Shown in pieces: positions 9,166-16,538 of a stretch of DNA of 64,000 bases. The first letter of the stretch is position 1, and every line of letters begins with the position of its first letter. The notes under the pieces are model-generated. The model had not been told where the DNA came from, ran no database searches, and saw only the letters and a program-made list of their open reading frames with translations. The position numbers and the translations under genes were made by a program. The stretch is from Flavobacterium suncheonense GH29-5 = DSM 17707 (GTDB lineage: Bacteria; Bacteroidota; Bacteroidia; Flavobacteriales; Flavobacteriaceae): contig NZ_AUCZ01000008.1 of NCBI RefSeq assembly GCF_000430025.1, forward strand, positions 1 to 64,000, read 5' to 3'.

Positions 9166-9281
9166 TCATTTTTGAGAGTAATCTCTTATCCGTAAAAAAT
9201 AAATAAGACGTATTTCTTCAGGAAAAGTTACAGTATCGCACGAATAAAAATTTTACATTTACGCGATTTATTACAGTTTTC

Positions 9282-10673
9282 ATGAAAACAATTTTATCCT
9301 TGCTTACCGCTTCGGCTTTGTTGACAATTTTCACTGGTTGCTCTACCTCCAAAAGAGTTGACGCCTTAAAACCAACACCCAGCGACAATACGCCAACCGT
9401 CTACAAAACGACCACTTCATTTATCGCCATGCCGGTGGAAGTTCCGCTGAAAGAAATCGAAAACCAGCTCAACAAAACCCTTACCGGACTGATTTACAAC
9501 GATTCGATACTTTCCGATGACAATACCGAAATGAAAATCTGGAAACAGGCTCCCGTGAAATTGGCAGAGAAAGACGGTAAAATACAATCGGTTTTGCCGA
9601 TGAAAATCTGGATTCGGGTAAAATACGGCACCGAATTTCTGGGTATGAACGACATGAAAGACATCAACCTGAACGGTACCATCAAATTACTGAGTGAGGC
9701 CCGGTTATCGAACTGGAAACTCACCACCACTTCTGTAATTGAGGATTTTGAATGGAGCGAAAGCCCTTCCATCGAAGTAAAAGGACGAAACATTCCGATT
9801 ACGTATTTGGTGAATCCTACCTTGCGCATTTTCAAGACGAAAATTGCCAAAAAGATAGACGAAGCCATCAATAAATCCACCGATTTCAAACCGCAGGTTT
9901 TAAATGTGCTGGAGAAACTAAGCACTCCCTTCCTGACCAGCGAACAATACGAAACCTGGTTCAAACTCATTCCGACCGAATTGTATGTAACCGATGCCGT
10001 CTTATCCAAAAGCAAAATCACAATGGACATGGGACTGAAATGCAGCATGCAGACCATTGTGGGACAACAGCCGCTCAACACGTTCAAAAAAGAAAATATC
10101 CAGTTGAAACCGGTTACCAAAATGCCCAACAAAATTGAGGCAACGGTAGCAGCAGTTTCTACCTACGAAAGTGCTTCCCGGATTTTAACCAAGAATTTTC
10201 AGGGCCAAACCTTTGCTTCCGGAAGCCGTAAGATAACCGTTCAGAAAGTGGATGTATGGCATAAAGACGGCAAAATGATTATTGCATTAGACATGATAGG
10301 TAGTGTAAACGGCACGATTTATTTATCCGGATTTCCGAACTATAATGCTGTGACTAAGGAAATTTATTTCGACCAACTGGATTATGTACTGAACACGAAA
10401 GGCGTATTGACCAAAACGGCAAACTGGTTGTTAAGCGGGATGATATTGCGCAAGATTCAGGAGAGTTGCCGGTACTCCATCAAAGGAAATCTGGAAGACG
10501 GAAAGAAAAACATGCAGCCGTATCTGAATAATTATTCGCCGATGAAAGGCGTTTTTGTAAACGGTTCATTAAACGATTTTGAATTCGACAAAGTAGAACT
10601 GACCGACAAAGCCATCATCGCCTTCATCAAAACTTCCGGTCAGATGAATATTAAGATTGATGGTATGGAATAA
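9282..10673 (+). CDS. DUF4403 family lipoprotein
   Basis: A 463-residue protein with a lipoprotein signal: hydrophobic core followed by the lipobox IFTGC with Cys at residue 20. The mature region matches DUF4403: an opening with FIAMPVEVPLKEIENQLN, repeated ligand-cavity-like beta segments and a late AIIAFIKTSGQMNIKI. DUF4403 proteins resemble lipid-binding tubular folds but have no assigned function. The gene is alone on the plus strand between divergent tolC and a convergent cytochrome-oxidase assembly operon. The only promoter-like site is the imperfect TACATTTA near 9254. Confidence 0.85.
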   Translation: MKTILSLLTASALLTIFTGCSTSKRVDALKPTPSDNTPTVYKTTTSFIAMPVEVPLKEIENQLNKTLTGLIYNDSILSDDNTEMKIWKQAPVKLAEKDGKIQSVLPMKIWIRVKYGTEFLGMNDMKDINLNGTIKLLSEARLSNWKLTTTSVIEDFEWSESPSIEVKGRNIPITYLVNPTLRIFKTKIAKKIDEAINKSTDFKPQVLNVLEKLSTPFLTSEQYETWFKLIPTELYVTDAVLSKSKITMDMGLKCSMQTIVGQQPLNTFKKENIQLKPVTKMPNKIEATVAAVSTYESASRILTKNFQGQTFASGSRKITVQKVDVWHKDGKMIIALDMIGSVNGTIYLSGFPNYNAVTKEIYFDQLDYVLNTKGVLTKTANWLLSGMILRKIQESCRYSIKGNLEDGKKNMQPYLNNYSPMKGVFVNGSLNDFEFDKVELTDKAIIAFIKTSGQMNIKIDGME

Positions 10674-10690
10674 ACAACCGCATCCGACAC

Positions 10691-10734
10691 AAAACAAAAA
10701 AGCGATTTCCCCATTGAAACTGCTTTTTTGTTTT
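10691..10734. terminator. bidirectional intrinsic terminator
   Basis: AAAACAAAAAAGC (10691-10703) is perfectly complementary to GCTTTTTTGTTTT (10722-10734). The A/T arms give a T tract in both directions, so it can stop both the DUF4403 transcript and the convergent minus-strand operon. Its edge overlaps the stop codon of the small protein at 10733. Confidence 0.8.
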
Positions 10735-10987
10735 ATTTCGCTTCTTTACTCTTCCCGTATTTCAAACGATAGACAGCATATCCAATTACCGCTACCAATA
10801 TATAAGGAATAGCCATCAGGTAGACAATTCCGTCATTTACGGCTTCGGCCTTAACGCCTGAGGCTTCACTTTCAAGAGCAGCGCGACACATGGCACATTG
10901 CGCCTGCACATCCGCTAAGGCAAAAACAAAAAGGAATACAAAAAAGAAACCTGTCTGCTTTAAGTTTAACCCTTTCGCCGTAGCCAT
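10733..10987 (-). CDS. small membrane protein with CxxC after signal peptide, function unknown
   Basis: An 84-residue protein. Residues 1-30 are a signal peptide or anchor (Phe/Leu-rich core, ending ADVQAQ). The predicted mature N-terminus begins at once with C31-A-M-C34-R. A second hydrophobic segment spans about 54-73 and a Lys-rich tail ends the protein. The cysteine pair would sit on the periplasmic face. It is the last gene of a cluster with DUF420, SCO and a SCO-like gene, so a role in cytochrome oxidase assembly, copper or thiol handling is a reasonable inference, but I do not recognise a characterised family. The ATG at 10987 is chosen over one at 11008, which would overlap the DUF420 stop. 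Confidence 0.75.
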   Translation of the reverse strand: MATAKGLNLKQTGFFFVFLFVFALADVQAQCAMCRAALESEASGVKAEAVNDGIVYLMAIPYILVAVIGYAVYRLKYGKSKEAK

Positions 10988-10997
10988 TATTTTATTA

Positions 10998-11579
10998 TTA
11001 GTGCGCATAATAAGGAGAAATCATCATGTAAACTATAACACCGGTAATGGCCACGTACAGCCACATCGGAAACGTTATCTTGGCAATCTTTTTATGACGT
11101 TCAAAATTGTTGGAAATCGCTCTCACATACGTAATCAGCACAAAAGGAATAATCACAACTGAAAGAGCAATATGCGTTAACAAAATAACCAGATACAACA
11201 ATCGGGCCTTGCCTACCACTAAAGCTTCTTCGGCATCCAAAACGCCGTTGTGGTCTGCATCTCCGAAAACCGTGGAATCCGAGGTCATGTGATAGGCCAC
11301 GTACATTCCTAAAAAGGCTACCGAACAGGCAATTGCAATCTTAATCAAACGCTCGTGTAAGGCTCTTTTGCCGTTTTTAATAGCCCAAACGGCTGCAATC
11401 AGAAGAATTGCCGTGATTCCGTTTATTGTTGCATAAATCGGCGGTAAAAAGGACAGCGGCTGCACATCATAGCCTAATTTTCTGAGATTGACTCCGAAAA
11501 GTAAGGCCACCACCAAAGGAATAGCTACGGATAAAACGACTATCCATTTATTGTATTTTTTTTCTGCTGACTGATCCAT
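10998..11579 (-). CDS. DUF420 (CtaM/YozB-like) membrane protein with an embedded EF-hand loop
   Basis: A 193-residue protein with about five membrane segments (12-30, 48-68, 78-97, 125-150, 168-188). The DUF420 family includes Bacillus YozB and staphylococcal CtaM, needed to mature haem A-type oxidases. The operon with SCO fits that role. A feature not expected from that family is the segment at residues 107-118, DADHNGVLDAEE, which satisfies the canonical EF-hand calcium loop at positions 1, 3, 5, 6, 8, 9 and 12. It lies in a loop between membrane segments 3 and 4. The start codon directly follows the SCO stop codon, suggesting translational coupling. Confidence 0.85.
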   Translation of the reverse strand: MDQSAEKKYNKWIVVLSVAIPLVVALLFGVNLRKLGYDVQPLSFLPPIYATINGITAILLIAAVWAIKNGKRALHERLIKIAIACSVAFLGMYVAYHMTSDSTVFGDADHNGVLDAEEALVVGKARLLYLVILLTHIALSVVIIPFVLITYVRAISNNFERHKKIAKITFPMWLYVAITGVIVYMMISPYYAH

Positions 11580-12206
11580 TTATTCTTCCAATAATTTTTT
11601 AATGTCTTCTTTTAACATGTCGATGCCCGGCTGTTCCAAACCATCGTAGTACAAAATCGGGTTGCCGAATTCATCGCGACGACAACGGATATTCCCTTCT
11701 TTGTCTACTAGGGCAAACATTCCGGAATGCTCAAAACCGCCGGCCACATTTTTATTTTCCCCGGCATACAGGTTGAAGCCGGTTTGGGCCAGTTTGAAAA
11801 TATACGCTTTATCGCCTGTTAAGAAATGCCAGTTGTAATGCTTTGCCCCTAACTGTTCGGCATGTGCTTTCAGCTGTTCCGGAGTATCCGTTGTCGGATC
11901 AATGGTAATGGACGCTATTCCGAAGTCCGGCTTTCCGTAAAATTCTTTCTGCAGTTGCAACATATTCTGATTCATGCGCGGGCAGATGGTCGGGCAACTG
12001 GAAAAGAAAAATTCCACCACATACGCTTTCCCTAAGTAGTCTTTATCACTAATCTTTTTATTGTTTTGATCGGTCAGCTCGAATGCCGGAACCGGACCTA
12101 CCAGATACAAATCGGATTTCTGGAATTTGGCCACGATTTTCGGAACTGCCCAGATGCCGAATAACAGCACGATAAAGGAAATTCCTATATAGGATTTATT
12201 TTTCAT
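11580..12206 (-). CDS. SCO family protein (SCO1/SenC, cytochrome oxidase copper chaperone)
   Basis: A 208-residue membrane-anchored thioredoxin-fold protein. Residues about 6-25 form the N-terminal anchor. The copper site is visible: C71-P-T-I-C75 and a later His at residue 160 in FEHSGMF. SCO proteins deliver copper to, or reduce, the CuA site of oxidase subunit II in the periplasm. The likely client here is CoxB, encoded at 37966-39129. It lies 3 bases after a related but cysteine-free-site protein and directly abuts DUF420. Confidence 0.93.
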   Translation of the reverse strand: MKNKSYIGISFIVLLFGIWAVPKIVAKFQKSDLYLVGPVPAFELTDQNNKKISDKDYLGKAYVVEFFFSSCPTICPRMNQNMLQLQKEFYGKPDFGIASITIDPTTDTPEQLKAHAEQLGAKHYNWHFLTGDKAYIFKLAQTGFNLYAGENKNVAGGFEHSGMFALVDKEGNIRCRRDEFGNPILYYDGLEQPGIDMLKEDIKKLLEE

Positions 12207-12209
12207 TTT

Positions 12210-12860
12210 TTAGATTTTTCGCTTGTTGTTTCTTTTGAGTGCCAAACGGTATTCGGCCAGGATAATTTTTACATCATCGGACATTTCGTTGTGCAAATCG
12301 GCCGCGGAAATAGTATTGTAGCCTTCTTTATATTCCTGTTCTCCTTTTTTGTTTTTCCCTTTTCTGCCCCGAAGGTTTCGGTCTTTGTCTATGATGAAAA
12401 CATTCGCCGTGGCAGCATTGGCATTTAACTGACCCACCAGTTTTAACTGTGCGTAATAGCTCTGAATTTCTTCAGGCTTGGCGAAAACGTAATGCCAGGA
12501 AGTCATGTCGGAAATACGGGCCAGTTCTGCTTTGATGGTTTTTGCATCGTTTTCCAGTCCTACCGGAAGAACCATAACAACCTGAAAATCCTGAAAGCTT
12601 TTGTTCTTATCGTAAATTTTCTGCTGAAGGTTAAACTGGTTTCCCTTTTCTTTCACGAATTCCGTTCCCGGAAAACCCAATATGGTGATTTTCTCCCGAA
12701 GCTGAACGTTTTCTCCATGCAAAGTCTTCCATTTGGGCAGTTCTGGCACATTTGGGGTTACAGTGGGCAATTTTACAAAACTGTTTACACCGGAGGCAAA
12801 AAAAAGGTATGCGCAAATAGGCAACGCAAAAAGAACCGTCAGGACAATATACTTCTTCAT
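12210..12860 (-). CDS. SCO/thioredoxin-like secreted or anchored protein lacking the CxxxC site
   Basis: A 216-residue protein with an N-terminal hydrophobic anchor (4-23). The body aligns by eye with the neighbouring SCO protein: a KITILGFPG strand where SCO has VVEFFFSSC, a helix with NLQQKIYDK, and a late strand NVFIIDKDRNLRGR matching SCO's FALVDKEGNIRCR. The CPTIC motif is absent; the corresponding stretch has FPGTEFVKEKG. The only cysteine is in the signal region. It is therefore likely a thioredoxin fold that cannot bind copper in the SCO way. Being first in the assembly operon, it may act as a partner or regulator of SCO, which is inference. A basic C-terminus (RNNKRK) ends it. Confidence 0.75.
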   Translation of the reverse strand: MKKYIVLTVLFALPICAYLFFASGVNSFVKLPTVTPNVPELPKWKTLHGENVQLREKITILGFPGTEFVKEKGNQFNLQQKIYDKNKSFQDFQVVMVLPVGLENDAKTIKAELARISDMTSWHYVFAKPEEIQSYYAQLKLVGQLNANAATANVFIIDKDRNLRGRKGKNKKGEQEYKEGYNTISAADLHNEMSDDVKIILAEYRLALKRNNKRKI

Positions 12861-12880
12861 TGTAATTCTTGTTTCGGATA

Positions 12881-12888
12881 CAAAAATA
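12881..12888 (-). promoter_or_regulatory. -7 element of SCO assembly operon, overlapping coxD terminator T tract
   Basis: TATTTTTG on the minus strand, exact TAnnTTTG, 20 bases upstream of the ATG at 12860. Its first T is the last T of the terminator tract that closes the coxD operon, so the two signals are fused. No TTG is found at -33 spacing. Confidence 0.5.
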
Positions 12889-12915
12889 AAAAAAGGTACG
12901 CAATGCGTACCTTTT
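12888..12915 (-). terminator. intrinsic terminator after coxD
   Basis: An 11-bp perfect stem (AAAAGGTACGC at 12891-12901 with its complement at 12905-12915), 3-base loop, followed on minus by seven T. It separates the ctaB-coxC-coxC-coxD operon from the SCO operon. Confidence 0.85.
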
Positions 12916-12932
12916 AATTCGTTAATATGCTA

Positions 12933-13283
12933 TTAAAATATCCATTTATATTGTGAGGTTCTGAATACTTCGAATACATAATCGGCTTCCACAAGCAAAA
13001 TAAACACTAAATAAAGGATTAAGAACACCAGCGGCCCAACGACTGACCATCTCAAGTTGCTTTTTTCTCCTTCCATGTGCATGAAAGCCCACGTAATGTA
13101 GTATGCTTTAACCACTGTTAAGATAATGAATATCCAGTTTAACAAACTCATTGACAAAAGATTTGTCATGTATAAAGAATGAGGCTTAACTATACCTAAA
13201 GCTACTTCAACAATTGTAACCAAAGACAAGAAAGCAAATACTCCCCAAATTCTTTTTGTATTAGATTCGTGCGAATGTCCCAT
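12933..13283 (-). CDS. cytochrome c oxidase subunit IV
   Basis: A 116-residue inner-membrane protein with three hydrophobic segments (about 12-31, 44-63, 81-103) and the family pattern VVKAYYITWAFMHMEGEK between the second and third. It is the small fourth subunit of a caa3/aa3-type haem-copper oxidase, without cofactors. The N-terminus MGHSHES adds to the His-rich ends seen on other oxidase and ACIII subunits in this window. It follows the long subunit III gene after 21 bases and precedes a terminator. Confidence 0.88.
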   Translation of the reverse strand: MGHSHESNTKRIWGVFAFLSLVTIVEVALGIVKPHSLYMTNLLSMSLLNWIFIILTVVKAYYITWAFMHMEGEKSNLRWSVVGPLVFLILYLVFILLVEADYVFEVFRTSQYKWIF

Positions 13284-13304
13284 GATAAAATTCTTTTGTG
13301 TAAA

Positions 13305-14282
13305 TTATACTAAATAGAAGAATGTGAATACGAACACCCATACTAAATCTACGAAGTGCCAGTACAATCCAACTTTTTCAACCATTTCATAGCTTCTCCT
13401 TTTCTCGTATGTTCCTGCAATAACATTTAAGAAAATAATGATATTGATAATAATCCCGGAAAATACGTGGAATCCGTGGAATCCGGTAATAAAGAAGAAG
13501 AAATTTGCAAACGTTTTATGACCGTATTCGTTGCGGTACATGTTAGCACCTTCCACAACCAATTTGGCTTCTTTTAATCGCTCTAATGATTGCTCTCTTG
13601 AAAGCACTGTTTTCTTTTTGTCTTTAGTAATCACTTCTGTTCTTACCAAAATATCAGGATTAGCTTTAAAACCTTCCACCACTTCTTCCACAGAATAAGT
13701 AGCCAAGGTAGGTTCGCTCATAAACCAAACCCCGTCTTTTCTTTCCAATTGCGCTCTGTCTTTCGGTAAGTGTTTCGCAAAATCTGCCAAGGTTACACGT
13801 TCTCCTTCTCTGTTTACAAACTGAAGAATCGAACCTCCTTTGGTTTCAATTGCGCCGTGAGAACCCTGGATGAAGTTTTTCCACTCCCACGCCTGAGAGC
13901 CAACGAAAATCATACCTCCAACAATTGTTAAAGCCATATAAATAGCCACTTTTTGCTTCTGCAATTTATGCCCTGCATCTACCGCCAATACCATTGTTAC
14001 CGACGAAAAGATTAAGACAAAGGTCATAAATGCCACATAGTACATTGGCGCATCCACACCATGCAAGAAAGGAAAGTGTGTAAATACTTCATCGGCAATT
14101 GGCCATGTTTCAATAAATTTAAATCTTGAAAAACCGTAAGCAGCAATAAACCCTGAGAAGGTTAAGGCATCCGATACGATGAAAAACCACATCATCAGTT
14201 TGCCGTAACTTGCTCCCATCGGCTCATTTCCGCCGTCCCAAGTTTTTCCGTTAGTAGCTGTTGTAGTAACTGTCGCTCCCAT
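13305..14282 (-). CDS. cytochrome c oxidase subunit III, long form with ~110-residue insertion
   Basis: A 325-residue inner-membrane protein. Segments at about 28-50, 78-100 and 112-132 and then 258-290 and 305-323 match subunit III, with GFHGFHVFSG and the closing WHFVDLVWVFVFTFFY. Residues about 141-250, between two membrane segments, are an added hydrophilic stretch rich in Lys and Glu that ordinary subunit III lacks. In flavobacteria the aa3 oxidase forms a supercomplex with alternative complex III and is known to carry structural additions; this insertion may be one of them. The start at 14282 (MGATV) follows family length; an ATG at 14387 would overlap the upstream gene. Confidence 0.88.
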   Translation of the reverse strand: MGATVTTTATNGKTWDGGNEPMGASYGKLMMWFFIVSDALTFSGFIAAYGFSRFKFIETWPIADEVFTHFPFLHGVDAPMYYVAFMTFVLIFSSVTMVLAVDAGHKLQKQKVAIYMALTIVGGMIFVGSQAWEWKNFIQGSHGAIETKGGSILQFVNREGERVTLADFAKHLPKDRAQLERKDGVWFMSEPTLATYSVEEVVEGFKANPDILVRTEVITKDKKKTVLSREQSLERLKEAKLVVEGANMYRNEYGHKTFANFFFFITGFHGFHVFSGIIINIIIFLNVIAGTYEKRRSYEMVEKVGLYWHFVDLVWVFVFTFFYLV

Positions 14283-14326
14283 TGTAAAGTTATTTGTTAA
14301 AAAGTTCCCAAATTTACATTTTTTTT

Positions 14327-14908
14327 CTATTTGTAGAAATAGAAAAATAAAAACAAATACAACCACAGAAAATCGAGAAAGTGCCAAAACATCGCACCAA
14401 GCTCTATTCCAAGGGTTTGAGTTGCATTGTATTTTTGTTTATAATGATTATAAATTACAACCAAAAGCGCAATTGTTCCGCCAATTAAGTGTGCAACGTG
14501 CATGATTACAAACGCATACAAAAACGAAACCGTGATCGTTCCCGTACTTCCGGTAGGTACGAAACCATTGGCAAAAAGTTCGTTAAATCCCGAAAACTGC
14601 AGATAAATAAAGGCAATCGCCAAAGCCAATGTTAGCAAAAGATAAGCAGTGGTTGCGCCTCGGCTATCCTTTTTAATCGAAATTTTGGCCAGGTGAAACG
14701 TCACACTGCTTACCAATAAGACAATTGTACTGATGATAAACGCTTTCGGCACTATCAAATCGCTCACCCAATCCGGACGGGATTTACTGATTACAAAGGC
14801 ACTCGTCAATCCTGCAAAAACCATCACGATGCTGATTATGGCAAACCACAACAGCATTTTATAGGATTTTGCTTTTCTTTCTCTTTCTTCCTGAACAGAC
14901 ATTTCCAT
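14327..14908 (-). CDS. cytochrome c oxidase subunit III, short form
   Basis: A 193-residue haem-copper oxidase subunit III with five membrane segments. Motifs include FAGLTSAFVISK in the first helix and the C-terminal LGAMFWHFLDFLWLYLFLFFY. Two adjacent subunit III genes, one short and one long, are a common Bacteroidetes arrangement. A second ATG at 14902 gives an almost identical protein. The gene starts 2 bases after the ctaB stop codon, implying co-translation, and is followed by the long form after 44 bases. Confidence 0.9.
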   Translation of the reverse strand: MEMSVQEERERKAKSYKMLLWFAIISIVMVFAGLTSAFVISKSRPDWVSDLIVPKAFIISTIVLLVSSVTFHLAKISIKKDSRGATTAYLLLTLALAIAFIYLQFSGFNELFANGFVPTGSTGTITVSFLYAFVIMHVAHLIGGTIALLVVIYNHYKQKYNATQTLGIELGAMFWHFLDFLWLYLFLFFYFYK

Positions 14909-14910
14909 AC

Positions 14911-15813
14911 TTATTGCAAAAATTTATCAATAACATACACTAACTGCAGCAGTGAAATATAAGCCACACTGACCAACATTAACTTTTTGGCTGCTTTTTC
15001 ATCCATTTCCTTATAAAGCTTCACGGCGTAATAAAGCATCCAAAGCCCAAGCAGCAACACAAAAACGGCCGCCACAAGACTTAACTTCAAATCACCTGTA
15101 AAACCGACCACGGGAATCAGCGAGGCAATGATTAGCCAAACGGTATACAAAATGGTCTGCAGCGCTGTTTTCTTATCCTGTTTTCCGGTCGGCAACATAA
15201 AAAAACCGGCTTTTTCATAATCTTTATACAAAAACCAGCCAATTGCCCAAAAATGCGGAAACTGCCAGAAAAACTGAATCAGAAACAAAGTCCCGGCTTC
15301 AATGCCAAACGTATTGGTTGCCGCCACCCATCCCAACATAAAAGGAATAGCACCCGGGAAAGCCCCCACAAAAACAGATAACGGCGTTACGGTTTTTAAA
15401 GGCGTATAAACACTGGTATAAAGAAAAATGGAAATTGCCCCGAACATTGCGGTCTTAGGATTGATTGCATACAGAATTGCCAATCCTATCAGCGTTAAAA
15501 CCATTCCTAAAACAAAGGCGTTTTGCTTGGATATTCTCCCGGAAGGCAACGGACGGTTCTTGGTTCGTTCCATCTTAGCATCCAAATCGATTTCTATAAT
15601 CTGATTGAACACGTTGGACGCTCCCACCATGCAGTATCCGCCGACTCCCAACAATATAAACGTTACCCAGTTAAACGGATGCTCTTCGGAAAACCCTAAA
15701 AGATAACCCACTATCGAAGAAAAAACAACACTTACAGCCAATCCGGCTTTCGTGATTTCTTTAAAATCCGCAAACAAGGTACCGATTGAAAGTGGTTTTT
15801 CAGAAGTATTCAA
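14911..15813 (-). CDS. ctaB: protoheme IX farnesyltransferase (haem O synthase)
   Basis: A 300-residue UbiA-superfamily enzyme with about nine membrane helices. It farnesylates haem b to haem O, the precursor of haem A. The first prenyl-diphosphate site is clear: NQIIEIDLDAKMERTKNRPLPSG, here NxxxDxxxD spread as NQIIEIDLDAKMERT. The second appears as YKDYEKAGFFMLP. The start codon is TTG at 15813; no ATG gives a full-length protein, and the resulting N-terminus (MNTSEKPLS) resembles homologues. It heads the subunit III/IV operon and has a consensus promoter at 15846-15877. Confidence 0.92.
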   Translation of the reverse strand: MNTSEKPLSIGTLFADFKEITKAGLAVSVVFSSIVGYLLGFSEEHPFNWVTFILLGVGGYCMVGASNVFNQIIEIDLDAKMERTKNRPLPSGRISKQNAFVLGMVLTLIGLAILYAINPKTAMFGAISIFLYTSVYTPLKTVTPLSVFVGAFPGAIPFMLGWVAATNTFGIEAGTLFLIQFFWQFPHFWAIGWFLYKDYEKAGFFMLPTGKQDKKTALQTILYTVWLIIASLIPVVGFTGDLKLSLVAAVFVLLLGLWMLYYAVKLYKEMDEKAAKKLMLVSVAYISLLQLVYVIDKFLQ

Positions 15814-15845
15814 AATGGTTTTTATTTCATTGCTTTAATTGCGGG

Positions 15846-15877
15846 CAAATATACTTCAAAAAAAAAGATTTATTCAA
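15846..15877 (-). promoter_or_regulatory. ctaB-coxC-coxC-coxD operon promoter (TTG-21-TATATTTG)
   Basis: On minus, TTG (15877-15875), 21 bases and TATATTTG (15853-15846) match the Bacteroidetes promoter exactly. The TTG start codon of ctaB is 32 bases downstream of the -7 box. Confidence 0.8.
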
Positions 15878-15917
15878 GACTAAACACTGAAAATAAGCTC
15901 CTAAAACAAGTTTTAAC

Positions 15918-15940
15918 AAAAAACCGACTTTAACAGCCGG
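15918..15940 (-). terminator. probable terminator after SRPBCC gene
   Basis: On minus, CCGGCT (15940-15935) pairs with AGTCGG (15929-15924) with one G-T wobble, followed by six T (15923-15918). It lies 8 bases after the SRPBCC stop codon. Confidence 0.6.
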
Positions 15941-15947
15941 CCTTGTA

Positions 15948-16436
15948 TTATTGTTCTAAAATCTTCTTCAAATCATCCAAACCGGTTTGGAGTGCACCAC
16001 CCAGCTCTTTATCCATATCAAAGGTTAAAAGCATCAGGTTCATCGGGTAATCCATATGCCCGTTAAAACCCCATTTTACTTTGGTTTGATTCGGACCAAC
16101 AGCTTCAGTGGTAAAATAAGCATCGTCTTCTGCTTCGAAAGGCTCTTTGAAACGCAGTTTGAAATCGATGCGCTCATTTTCGGTGATGTTTACGATTTCC
16201 TGTTCTCCTTTGCCCAACTCCGGGTTTTTGCTGTCCCAGGCATAGATGAATCCCACTTGCCCGTCGGTACCTTTGAAGTCTTTTTTGGAATTGGGATCTT
16301 TCTTGTTCCAAACGCTGAAATTATCCTGATTTTTTACCAGTCTGATGTACTGAAACACCTCCGCTTCCGGACGGTTGATCACCACTTCCCGCTCAATGGC
16401 ATAGTCTTTTTTTACAAATAAACCGGCAATCAGCAA
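15948..16436 (-). CDS. SRPBCC family protein (polyketide cyclase/START-like), N-terminus probably frameshifted
   Basis: About 162 residues of a START-like ligand-binding domain: DYAIEREVVINRP opening, YIRLVKNQDNFSVWN, then KVKWGFNGHMDYPMNL and a C-terminal amphipathic helix. Related flavobacterial proteins begin with a membrane anchor just before this domain. In this sequence the reading frame of the domain has no ATG upstream; the first possible start is a TTG at 16436, inside the expected anchor. The missing anchor is encoded in another frame at 16430-16492 (separate entry). Either translation begins weakly at TTG, or there is a one-base deletion near 16441-16443 (real mutation or sequencing error). 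Ligand unknown. Confidence 0.75.
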   Translation of the reverse strand: MLIAGLFVKKDYAIEREVVINRPEAEVFQYIRLVKNQDNFSVWNKKDPNSKKDFKGTDGQVGFIYAWDSKNPELGKGEQEIVNITENERIDFKLRFKEPFEAEDDAYFTTEAVGPNQTKVKWGFNGHMDYPMNLMLLTFDMDKELGGALQTGLDDLKKILEQ

Positions 16437-16492
16437 TATGGCAACACCACAACAACAAATAACAGTAGTTTTTTTAAAATTCTCATACGCAT
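16430..16492 (-). other. out-of-frame N-terminal anchor of the SRPBCC gene
   Basis: On minus, ATG at 16492 (or 16486) opens a 20-codon frame reading MRMRILKKLLLFVVVV then stopping at 16430. This is a typical start plus hydrophobic anchor. Adding one base after the Val run (around 16442) would join it to the SRPBCC frame as ...VVVV-x-A-I-L-L-I-A-G-L-F, a continuous membrane helix. I read it as the true 5' end of the gene, separated by a single-base deletion. Confidence 0.6.
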
Positions 16493-16538
16493 TTAATTTT
16501 GGTTAGTTTTTAAATGTACGAAATATTTTCACAAACGG

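Noticed and set aside
9494..10132. 212-codon ORF on minus opposite the DUF4403 gene
   Set aside because: Antisense shadow of a well-supported lipoprotein gene; the product has no recognisable pattern and no promoter or ribosome site.
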